Shown here: one piece after another, positions 16,484-22,396 of the stretch
Position numbering within the stretch: the stretch's first letter is position 1
How the letters are laid out: each line of letters opens with the position of its first letter
From: an uncultured bacterium
Lineage (GTDB): Bacteria > Actinomycetota > Coriobacteriia > Coriobacteriales > Coriobacteriaceae
Assembly (NCBI GenBank): GCA_905215205.1
Contig: CAJMPK010000012.1
Span: forward strand, 1 to 22,396
Length of the DNA: 22,396 bases
Reading direction: 5' to 3'
Notes under the pieces: generated by a model
What the model saw: the letters and a program-made list of their open reading frames with translations, nothing else
What the model was told of the DNA's origin: nothing
Databases searched by the model: none
Position numbers and translations under genes: made by a program

Positions 16484-17710
16484 ATGGATATCAATCAGTT
16501 TATTGAAACCGGTGTGGCCGAGGGCTGGCTGCGTAAGACCAACAACAGCGATCGTAAGTTTATCAACGGCCAGGACCAAGACTGTCCGATTTATGAGGTG
16601 CGAATCGACAAACTGCACTACAACAAGCAGAACGGGCGTATTGCGACCTATATTAGTCGCTATAAGGCCGATCATCCCGAGGGACTACCCGCGAACCAAG
16701 CTGAGCTCGACGATCTGATTCAGGAAATGATTGATGCTGAGAACCCTAAGCGTCTGAGGACCACGATGCTCGATATCAAGGCAAAGGGTCAGCAACAGCC
16801 GGCTATCGTGCTATCCAACGGTGTGGTCATCGACGGCAACCGCCGCTTTACCTGTCTGCGCAAGCTTTCGGCCGAAGAGGGCGGCATTCCGCGCACCATG
16901 CGCTGCTTTGTGTTCCCTGATACCTATGATGACAAAGCAATCAAGGGTCTTGAGCTCGAGATTCAGATGGGCGAAGACACTAAGCAAGACTACGATGCCA
17001 TCTCGCGACTGGTCGATATTGACTGGTGGGTCAACGGCGGCAACATGACTGCCGAAGAATACGCCCGGCACGCTAATATCAAGTCAAGCGAAATGAGGAG
17101 CATGCTTGATCAGATTCAAATCATGAAGGAGTTCCTCGAGTTTGTTGAAGCCCCCGGTGCGTTCTATATTGCCCAGGACCTTAAGCTACAGGGCCCCATC
17201 GAGTCGCTAGCGAACAGGCTTAAAAAATGCAAGAACGCTGATGACCGTGAGGACATCAAGAACATCGTCTTTGCGAATCTTGTCATGACAACGCTGGGGG
17301 ACCGTACGCGTAGCGTACGCGATATGGTTGACAACCTTATCGCGGATGACAAATTCCGCGAAGAGCAGAGCGAGCTTGTTGTGGAGGTGCTCGAGAAGTT
17401 CGAAGACTTGCCGGAAGGGACCAAGGTCACCACAGAATTCCTTCGCGATCACGTCGCTTCGGATAAAGACCTCAAGGGTGAGGTTAAGGCATCGCAAGAG
17501 AAGGCCCGCACCAAGGCCGGCAACCGTAAGGTCAAAAACGGGCAGGTTCGTGCGGTGCGTGATGCAGTGTCCAATCTCGACGGTGTCGATGTGGACCTGC
17601 TGCATAAACTGGAGCCCGAACAGCTTTTAGATATGCAGGCGGGGCTGAGCGAATTGCTCCAACGGGCTGAAGAGCTGTCCCAAGCGATACAGAGGGTCCA
17701 GGAGGCCTAG
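16484..17710 (+). CDS. ParB/Srx-like protein with DGNRR motif (operon 2)
   Basis: 408-aa paralogue of the protein at 7784-9013. IYEVRIDKLHYNKQNGRIAT (36-55) and IVLSNGVVIDGNRRFTCLRK (108-127; DGNRR at 117-121) mark the ParB/sulfiredoxin-like domain. A second conserved block, DREDIKNIVFAN, corresponds to EEDVKNIVFAN in the paralogue. The C-terminus is helical and Lys/Glu-rich. The ATG at 16484 is used because GGAG (16473-16476), inside the end of the giant gene, stands 7 nt before it. A longer frame from 16394 would overlap the giant gene by 86 nt and add residues with no counterpart in the paralogue. The helicase starts 3 nt after its stop. Family-based DNA loading is inferred, not shown. Confidence 0.85.
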   Translation: MDINQFIETGVAEGWLRKTNNSDRKFINGQDQDCPIYEVRIDKLHYNKQNGRIATYISRYKADHPEGLPANQAELDDLIQEMIDAENPKRLRTTMLDIKAKGQQQPAIVLSNGVVIDGNRRFTCLRKLSAEEGGIPRTMRCFVFPDTYDDKAIKGLELEIQMGEDTKQDYDAISRLVDIDWWVNGGNMTAEEYARHANIKSSEMRSMLDQIQIMKEFLEFVEAPGAFYIAQDLKLQGPIESLANRLKKCKNADDREDIKNIVFANLVMTTLGDRTRSVRDMVDNLIADDKFREEQSELVVEVLEKFEDLPEGTKVTTEFLRDHVASDKDLKGEVKASQEKARTKAGNRKVKNGQVRAVRDAVSNLDGVDVDLLHKLEPEQLLDMQAGLSELLQRAEELSQAIQRVQEA

Positions 17711-17713
17711 CCC

Positions 17714-19594
17714 ATGCGTTTGTATGCCGCCGGCAATAAAATACTGCTCGACCCGGAACCGCTCACGGCTAAGGAAGTCGGGCGCAACGCGCGCTTCAAG
17801 GCACAATTTAAGCGCTATGTGTTGTGTGAGCTCGATGGCAAGTTTCTGCTGAACGAGATCGGGAATTTCACTGAATTCGACAAAATTGTCAGCTCCCTGT
17901 CTCGTCTTGCGTCGCGCCTTAACGTTGATTTGAACATTGATGAGGATCTTGAGAAGAGCTTTGTCCGAGTCCGCGAGCTTGCCGAGGAACGCTCACGCCT
18001 GGGCAACGAAATCAAGCGTGGCGACCATAAGTACGATGCACGCTTAGCCGAATTCTCACGCAAGGTCGATGCCACCATGGTGCGCCCGCTCAAGGACCGT
18101 CAGATGCGAGATGCGTTTTTCTTGGCGACGATGGGGCGCGCCGGCAACTTTTCGGTGCCGGGTTCGGGCAAGACGGCGACGGTGCTGGGTGCCTTTGCCT
18201 TTTTGACTGCTCGCGGCAAGGTCGACCGTATCATGGTTGTGTGCCCTAAGAATGCTTTTGATTCTTGGGCAACGGAGTGGCGACTTTGTTTTGGCGAGAA
18301 GTGGCGGCTCAGTTTGTTTACAACTCAAGACGACGCTTATAAAAAGCTAGGGAGGGCAGACCGCCGCCGCTATATTCGCACGAGTGTGGGCGGTCGCAAT
18401 CTGCTGCTCGTGAACTATGAGGCCGCTCCAACCGTGACTGAGGAGCTCAAGCAGGTCGCCGGCGACCGGACACTGCTTGTTTTCGATGAGATTCACCGTG
18501 TTAAACGCGTTGGGGGTAAGCAGGCAACTGCGGCCCTCGCCATCGCAAGCGAGGCACCCTATACCTTTGGTCTGACAGGCACTCCGATTCCCAACGGCTA
18601 CATCGATATCTATAACTTCTTGAATATCTTGTATCCGCGTGAGTACGCCAACTTCTTTGGCTTTGAGAAGAGCGAGCTGAAGAATGCCGATGAGGCGGAC
18701 ATGGAGATTATTAACAGAAAGCTCCAGCCATTTTATTGTCGCACCACTAAAGACGACTTAGGTGTTCCCAGGGCAGAGCCTGACGAGCTGATTGATGTCG
18801 ATGCCGATTCACGTACCAGCATGCTACTCGGTGTGGTCAAAAATCGATACCGCCGAAACAAATTAACTCTAATGCTACGTGTGCTTCAGCTTGAGAACAA
18901 TCCGCTTGACTTGCTCGAGACGCTTGACCCCGAGGAATATCGCTGGATTATCGAGGAGGACGAGGAGACTGGTGAAGTTGAGGCGGTCGACTATTCAGAC
19001 CAGATTGTGGGCATGATTCGTTCGGCAGGAGCCTCCTTCAAGCAGAGTCGTTGCATCTCGCTGATTGAGGGTCTTGTGTCTCAGGGGCGCCCGGTCATTG
19101 TCTGGTGCATCTTTGTCAAGAGTATGGCTGACTTACGTCGCAGGCTGCTTGATTGTGGTATCGAAGCGCGCACTATTAATGGCCAGGACGATTTGGTCTG
19201 CCGCTCGGAGGATCTTGATGATTTTCGAGCAGGAAAGTTTCCCGTGCTCATTACGAATCCACATACGCTGGCCGAATCCGTCTCGCTGCATTCCGTCTGC
19301 CATGATGCTGTGTATTACGAGTACAGCTTCAACTTAGTGCATCTGTTGCAATCGCGCGACCGAATTCATCGCCTGGGCCTGCCGCAGGATCAAAAGACAA
19401 ACTATTATTACCTTTGCGAAGACTACGATTTGGGCAAGGCTGAGCCTTGGTCGCTTGATCATGAAATCTACGACCGTCTTAAATGGAAAGAGGACACGAT
19501 GCTTCGCTGCATTGACGCCGACATCCTTGAGACGCAGCCGACGTCGCAAGAGGATCTCGAGGCGATTTTTGCCGGACTGTTCGATGATGAGTAA
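17714..19594 (+). CDS. SNF2-type (superfamily 2) helicase/translocase (operon 2)
   Basis: 626-aa paralogue of the helicase at 9014-10942. Motifs: NFSVPGSGKTATVLGAF (Walker A, about 147-156), LLVFDEIHRVKRVGGKQ (DEIH, about 258-261), LTGTPIPNGYIDIYNFL (motif III), PVIVWCIFVKS, LITNPHTLAESVSLHSVCHD (motif V) and QSRDRIHRLGLPQDQ (motif VI, about 547). The pre-Walker segment PLKDRQMRDAFFLATMGR is nearly identical to that of the paralogue, while the first 110 residues differ. All catalytic motifs are intact, so both copies look active. AGGAGG precedes the ATG at the end of the ParB-like gene. It is the last gene of operon 2; no equivalent of the 320-aa coiled-coil gene follows. Confidence 0.92.
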   Translation: MRLYAAGNKILLDPEPLTAKEVGRNARFKAQFKRYVLCELDGKFLLNEIGNFTEFDKIVSSLSRLASRLNVDLNIDEDLEKSFVRVRELAEERSRLGNEIKRGDHKYDARLAEFSRKVDATMVRPLKDRQMRDAFFLATMGRAGNFSVPGSGKTATVLGAFAFLTARGKVDRIMVVCPKNAFDSWATEWRLCFGEKWRLSLFTTQDDAYKKLGRADRRRYIRTSVGGRNLLLVNYEAAPTVTEELKQVAGDRTLLVFDEIHRVKRVGGKQATAALAIASEAPYTFGLTGTPIPNGYIDIYNFLNILYPREYANFFGFEKSELKNADEADMEIINRKLQPFYCRTTKDDLGVPRAEPDELIDVDADSRTSMLLGVVKNRYRRNKLTLMLRVLQLENNPLDLLETLDPEEYRWIIEEDEETGEVEAVDYSDQIVGMIRSAGASFKQSRCISLIEGLVSQGRPVIVWCIFVKSMADLRRRLLDCGIEARTINGQDDLVCRSEDLDDFRAGKFPVLITNPHTLAESVSLHSVCHDAVYYEYSFNLVHLLQSRDRIHRLGLPQDQKTNYYYLCEDYDLGKAEPWSLDHEIYDRLKWKEDTMLRCIDADILETQPTSQEDLEAIFAGLFDDE

Positions 19595-19634
19595 GCGGCT
19601 TCCACCGTCCAGACAAGAAGCTGGTTAATACTCC

Positions 19635-19680
19635 AGGGCAGCACGGGTCGAATAAAGTGACTCACTCGCCCCGCTGCCCT
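19635..19680. terminator. Hairpin after operon 2, possible shared terminator
   Basis: AGGGCAGC (19635-19642) pairs with GCTGCCCT (19673-19680), an 8-bp outer stem. The pairing extends inwards (GGG..CGA with TCG.CCC) past a small bulge. It lies between convergent genes, as expected for a bidirectional terminator, but there is no T-run on either strand. Function is inferred from position. Confidence 0.4.
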
Positions 19681-19714
19681 CTGTGGACCTGAGGATACAA
19701 AACTGAAGTTTAGA

Positions 19715-19748
19715 GCCCGCCTGCATTGTAATTGTTCCATGCGCGGGC
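19715..19748 (-). terminator. Weak hairpin after the DUF2075 gene
   Basis: GCCCGC (19715-19720) and GCGGGC (19743-19748) pair around a 22-nt loop, 5 nt past the stop codon of the minus-strand gene. A short T-containing stretch follows but there is no clean T-run. Weak evidence. Confidence 0.25.
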
Positions 19749-19753
19749 AGCAG

Positions 19754-21301
19754 CTATATCACCGGGATATACCGTGACAAATACTCCTTGAGCGCCGGGT
19801 CGCATACATAAAGAAACGTTCCCAGCATGCCACGCGTCATGAGAACGTAGTAGGCGTTGACGATGATCTTCCGTAGGTCATCGTCGCCTGCTTTTTTCTT
19901 TGCGACGGCATCTTTGAAGTTCGCTTTGTTAACGCATACAGCTCCTTTATCGGTGTCGTAGTAAATGTCTGGCCCCAGAATTACGAAGCCGTAGTTGAGG
20001 TCGTAGCCCTGTACCGTGTGGATGCATCCGACCTCGTTGACGGCGTTGGGGGAGTTAACCCAATCCTTTTGAGTTGAATTCCAGCGTTTGTGAATGCCTT
20101 CGATGACGATATCGAACGCATCTTTATTGGTCTTGGTTTCCCACTTCCAAGCGAAGCCGGCAGTCATGCGAGATAGGCCGGCCTCTTCTTCCTTAGCTTG
20201 TTGCAGGGAGCAGAAGTATTCGAACCGGTCGACGATGCCAAATTGATAGCGTGGCGCATCGCTTCCGGGGTCCTTGCCTCGCGAATCGTAAGGCTCCGAT
20301 GAAAAGAGATCCTTGAATTTCATGCCGGCATGCATATACGCTTTGTTATCGAGTAGATCATATACAAAGTCGAGATACTCATCGCCGCCGCGTACTCGCA
20401 TTTGGGTGCTCAAGTTGAATTCTTCGGTTTCAATTTTCGCTTCTTCGAGTTGGTTAAGTCGCCGCTCAAGACCGTCTCGATTGAGGCCGGATGCCCTGAC
20501 TTGCTGCTTGGGGTCATAAAACAGAAATGCCTTGTCGCAGCATTTGAATATCCAGTCAACTTGGTTACTCGTATGTGGAAGACCGAGACGATCGCAGGTG
20601 TTATAGAAGGCCTTGATGCCGGAGCCCATGCTTAGATAATTACCCAGTCGATGTACCTCGTCGACAAGCAGGATGTCATAACGATCATTTTTGGTTACAT
20701 CGCTGGGGCTCAAGATATCGCCAGGCTTTAACCCTGGAAGGAAGTGTGTGAGTTTCCTGAGGGTCTTCTTCAGGGAATCCATGGGGGTGACAAAACCGAC
20801 TCGCAGGCCGGAAAGGTTGGGCTCATTTTTGATTTTGAACATGAGACTGATGGCGAGGATTGTTTTACCTGTTCCCGGCGCGCCATTCACGACGGTTATA
20901 CGTTCTCTTTTTGAGCCGCCATGTTTTGCGTCTTCATGCTCCTGTTCGAGACGTTTATAAATCGTCTCGATCGTTTCATATTGGTCGGGCGTAAGCGTCT
21001 TAAAAGGCGAGAACTTGAACAGATCGGAGTTCTCGAGCTCTTCAATCGGATGAATCGCGTAGTTTTCTTCGCGAAGCTTTGTCCAGAGGTCTCGGAACTT
21101 CTGGCGATACTGAGGCCGCTCAAAATAATCGAATTGGGCATAGCCGTTGTTGGCATTGGTGACCTGGTATTTTTCGTCGGCACAGAACAGCTCAATAGGT
21201 CGATTCTCGAACTCGAACGTTGCGGATTGGTTGAAGGTGGGATTGTCGATCAGAAGGGTCCGGTCGAAGTCCTTGTCCACGTTTGCAGCGTGTTGTTTCA
21301 T
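19754..21301 (-). CDS. DUF2075 AAA/helicase-like ATPase, GIY-YIG core separated by an amber codon
   Basis: 515 residues from the first in-frame ATG downstream of the interruption. Residues 1-50 are the distal part of a GIY-YIG nuclease domain (MKQHAANVD and FENRPIELFCADEKYQVTNA). They are followed by a P-loop ATPase of the DUF2075 (Schlafen-helicase-like) family: Walker A NGAPGTGKT (139-147), Walker B LLVDEVHRLG (211-220), and a C-terminal helicase-like part with EVGCIHTVQGYDLNYGFVIL and NAYYVLMTRG. The complete gene would start at GTG 21496 (see 21302-21496). Begun at 21301, the protein keeps the ATPase but loses the GIY and YIG strands and so could not be a normal nuclease. The family is seen near other conflict genes; a defence role is inferred. 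It lies directly after a MazG-type gene and is probably co-transcribed with it. Confidence 0.8.
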   Translation of the reverse strand: MKQHAANVDKDFDRTLLIDNPTFNQSATFEFENRPIELFCADEKYQVTNANNGYAQFDYFERPQYRQKFRDLWTKLREENYAIHPIEELENSDLFKFSPFKTLTPDQYETIETIYKRLEQEHEDAKHGGSKRERITVVNGAPGTGKTILAISLMFKIKNEPNLSGLRVGFVTPMDSLKKTLRKLTHFLPGLKPGDILSPSDVTKNDRYDILLVDEVHRLGNYLSMGSGIKAFYNTCDRLGLPHTSNQVDWIFKCCDKAFLFYDPKQQVRASGLNRDGLERRLNQLEEAKIETEEFNLSTQMRVRGGDEYLDFVYDLLDNKAYMHAGMKFKDLFSSEPYDSRGKDPGSDAPRYQFGIVDRFEYFCSLQQAKEEEAGLSRMTAGFAWKWETKTNKDAFDIVIEGIHKRWNSTQKDWVNSPNAVNEVGCIHTVQGYDLNYGFVILGPDIYYDTDKGAVCVNKANFKDAVAKKKAGDDDLRKIIVNAYYVLMTRGMLGTFLYVCDPALKEYLSRYIPVI

Positions 21302-21496
21302 ACGGCGCTGGTAGTTGGTTGTTTGGCCGATGTATGCCGTCTTGTTTCTGCTGTTGGTAAGAATGTAAAGGACGGGCTAACTCTCGTCATGATGGGCTCC
21401 AGGCTTTGGCGTGCCAAAGTCCTGAAGCGATTCGCTTGTCTCAAAGGGCTGGGGCAGGGGAAGCGTGTATTGTCGAAGGGCGAACTCATTACTCAC
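21302..21496 (-). pseudogene. 5' part of the GIY-YIG/DUF2075 gene with in-frame amber stop
   Basis: In the frame of the downstream ATPase, GTG 21496 opens 39 sense codons (VSNEFALRQYTLPLPQPFET, then SESLQDFGTPKPGAHHDES). A TAG follows at 21377-21379, then PVLYILTNSRNKTAYIGQTT, which holds the GIY-like (LYI) and YIG strands of the nuclease domain. The GTG overlaps the last codons of the MazG gene by 8 nt and has AAGGCGG before it, a normal coupled start. The upstream stretch keeps the same frame up to the TAG, so a single nonsense mutation explains the break better than a frameshift. The full-length gene would have 580 codons plus the stop. Amber suppression or a sequencing error cannot be excluded. 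Confidence 0.65.
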
Positions 21497-21845
21497 GGTG
21501 GCCCGCCTTTCTGTATTCGACAGATGATGTGTTGATGGGGTAGCGCTCGCCATTGCGCACGAGTTTGGACGAGAGCGCAGCTGGGAGATTGATTCTGTTT
21601 AAATCTGCGAAACGCAGGAGGAAAAGGAGCGTGTCGGCAATTTCGTCTTCGATGGCTTGACGTTGCTCGGCGTCTTCGAACATTTCTGCAATGCGCTCGT
21701 CGCTCATAAAACGAAAGAGCTGAAGGAGCTCGGAGGACTCAGTTGCCATGCCGATGGCGAGCTCTTTTGGCGTGTGATATTTGCGCCAGTCGCGTGCATC
21801 ACAAAAGTCTCTAACTTGTGCCGTCATGGCATCGAGCTTATCCAT
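21489..21845 (-). CDS. MazG-type nucleotide pyrophosphohydrolase
   Basis: 118-aa all-alpha NTP pyrophosphatase of the small MazG/dCTPase-like type, which hydrolyses (d)NTPs to monophosphates and PPi with Mg2+. Metal ligands are visible as E36SSE39 in MATESSELLQLF and E68IAD71 in DEIADTLLFLLRFAD. The C-terminal KL..N.ERYP (94-103) is the usual substrate-site signature of this family. ATG 21845 has GGGAGG about 9 nt upstream. The stop overlaps the GTG start of the GIY-YIG/DUF2075 gene, which implies a two-gene operon. MazG-type enzymes act in nucleotide-pool cleaning and sometimes in phage or stress response; which applies here is not determinable from sequence. Confidence 0.88.
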   Translation of the reverse strand: MDKLDAMTAQVRDFCDARDWRKYHTPKELAIGMATESSELLQLFRFMSDERIAEMFEDAEQRQAIEDEIADTLLFLLRFADLNRINLPAALSSKLVRNGERYPINTSSVEYRKAGHRE

Positions 21846-21876
21846 CGTCCGTAACCTCCCTGATGTTCATTGTTTT

Positions 21877-21905
21877 ATTATGGCCGTATCTGGGATTTAT
21901 TGCAC
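21877..21905 (-). promoter_or_regulatory. Candidate promoter of the mazG-like operon
   Basis: Read leftwards: GTGCAA (21900-21905, 3 of 6 to the -35), a 17-nt spacer, and CATAAT (21877-21882, 5 of 6 to the -10), about 35 nt before the MazG start. The plus strand of the same stretch carries TATTAT, so a divergent promoter for the small gene at 21961 is possible. Confidence 0.4.
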
Positions 21906-21960
21906 ATCATTTGGGGCGTGCGGTTTGTTCGGTCGCGATTGGCCGATAGGAGGTTTCACC

Positions 21961-22185
21961 ATGAAGATAGACGTTGATGTAGATCAGCTGCGCGAGAGCC
22001 TGCTCGACCGCGCGGGGAGTGCAGCCGGTGTGGGCTTTCAAGCCGCCATGCTCGACGTGATGGATATCGAGGACGAGTCACCTCAAGAGCTCCTAGTTCG
22101 AGCCGAACGCGAAGGCCTCGACCTCCGCGACTTTGCCGTCGACGATGACGCGGACGATGACTACGGCGCAGACGAGGACTGGTAG
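21961..22185 (+). CDS. Small acidic protein of unknown function
   Basis: 74-aa protein (MKIDVDVDQLRESLLDRAGS to the C-terminal AVDDDADDDYGADEDW). A predicted amphipathic helix (residues 8-60) is followed by a tail in which about half the residues are Asp or Glu. AGGAGG (21948-21953) stands 8 nt before ATG 21961, a near-ideal site. This start is chosen over the in-frame ATG at 21781, which lies inside the mazG-like gene and has no binding site. The tail could mimic nucleic acid or bind a basic partner, but no family is recognised. It is transcribed divergently from the MazG pair and may be an unrelated housekeeping gene. Confidence 0.7.
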   Translation: MKIDVDVDQLRESLLDRAGSAAGVGFQAAMLDVMDIEDESPQELLVRAEREGLDLRDFAVDDDADDDYGADEDW

Positions 22186-22204
22186 CCGCGATTGAACTTC
22201 AACC

Positions 22205-22300
22205 CCATCCCCTCAATAAGTTGCGGTGAAATAGGGACCGTTTGAGCCGGTAGAAGGCCTATTCAGTCCGTATTTCACCGCAACTTATGGGTGGGGATGG
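22205..22300. repeat. Long inverted repeat, terminator or MITE-like element
   Basis: Left arm CCATCCCC (22205-22212) and ATAAGTTGCGGTGAAATA (22216-22233) pair with TATTTCACCGCAACTTAT (22271-22288) and GGGGATGG (22293-22300). The 18-bp inner arms are perfect and the 8-bp outer arms are perfect, separated by 3 and 4 mismatched bases. The 37-nt centre has further short pairing (GGAC with GTCC). The element ends exactly before the stop codon of the next minus-strand gene. It sits between convergent genes, so a bidirectional terminator fits. The length and near-perfect arms also fit a dispersed palindromic repeat. Confidence 0.7.
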
Positions 22301-22396
22301 CTACGATGCCAGTGTGGCAATGACGGCTTCGTCGCCGGCGTATATTAGGGTGTTGCCGTCGGGGATGATCGTTTGGCCGTCGCGCTTGAGCATCAC
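22301..22396 (-). CDS. C-terminal end of a TrkA-C (RCK_C) domain protein, cut by window edge
   Basis: The last 31 codons before a TAG at 22301-22303. The residues LKRDGQTIIPDGNTLIYAGD, followed by EAVIATLAS, match the end of the TrkA-C/RCK_C domain (pattern RDG..IIP.GNT.L..GDE.V). This domain closes potassium channels and transporters, ClC-type chloride exchangers and related antiporters. Which protein carries it cannot be told from this piece. The frame is open to the window edge. Confidence 0.65.
   Translation of the reverse strand: MMLKRDGQTIIPDGNTLIYAGDEAVIATLAS

Noticed and set aside
16394..16484. Longer N-terminus of the operon 2 ParB-like protein
   Set aside because: The extra 30 residues overlap the giant gene in another frame and have no match in the paralogue; ATG 16484 has a proper ribosome binding site.
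21376..21390. Frameshift model: ATG 21390 with a GGAG site, shifting by one base into the ATPase frame
   Set aside because: The in-frame GTG at 21496 gives a longer continuous upstream frame overlapping the MazG stop, so one amber codon explains the break. There is also no slippery heptamer for programmed shifting.
1..22396. tRNA, rRNA, riboswitch, integrase or transposase genes
   Set aside because: I looked for tRNA-like cloverleaf ends, transposase motifs and att-like direct repeats around the island edges and saw none I could support.

Overview
The window looks like chromosome of a high-GC, Gram-positive gut actinobacterium of the class Coriobacteriia, most likely Collinsella or a close relative. 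The basis is moderate GC, strong AGGAGG-type ribosome binding sites, Glu/Pro-rich protein linkers, and the style of the serC-serA pair. The genus is an inference, not something the sequence proves.

Left flank (1-2649, all minus strand): the serine-biosynthesis pair serC (phosphoserine aminotransferase) and serA (3-phosphoglycerate dehydrogenase, cut by the window edge). Next to them is a 94-codon remnant of the C-terminal end of a SNF2-type helicase gene.

Central accessory region (about 2840-19594, all plus strand): two tandem, paralogous operons with the same core order. Each has a giant multidomain DNA-binding-like protein (1599 and 1448 aa), a ParB/Srx-like protein with a DGNRR motif (409 and 408 aa), and a SNF2-type helicase (642 and 626 aa). 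Operon 1 has a fourth gene, a 320-aa protein with a C-terminal coiled coil. The second giant protein has two RNA-polymerase-alpha-CTD-like helix-hairpin-helix segments and a clear sigma-70 region-4-like helix-turn-helix. The first has one alpha-CTD-like segment and two degenerate copies of the sigma-4 region and its downstream block. A 15-bp near-palindromic site occurs as an abutting pair before operon 1 and as a single copy before operon 2, and I found no other copy in the window. I cannot name a described system with this composition, and it is my main candidate for something new. Nuclease, methylase and transposase signatures are absent from the seven genes.

Right flank (19595-22396): a minus-strand pair made of a MazG-type nucleotide pyrophosphohydrolase and, overlapping it, a GIY-YIG/DUF2075 ATPase whose reading frame is interrupted by an in-frame amber codon just before the GIY-YIG core. 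Divergent from the pair is a 74-aa acidic protein on the plus strand. A long inverted repeat with perfect 18-bp inner arms follows, then the last 31 codons of a minus-strand transporter or channel with a TrkA-C-like end.

Working model (inference): in each operon the helicase is the motor, and the ParB-like protein and the giant protein supply DNA or promoter recognition. The operons share a regulator through the 15-bp sites. With the MazG/DUF2075 pair and the helicase remnant nearby, the region resembles a defence-type accessory island between housekeeping genes.
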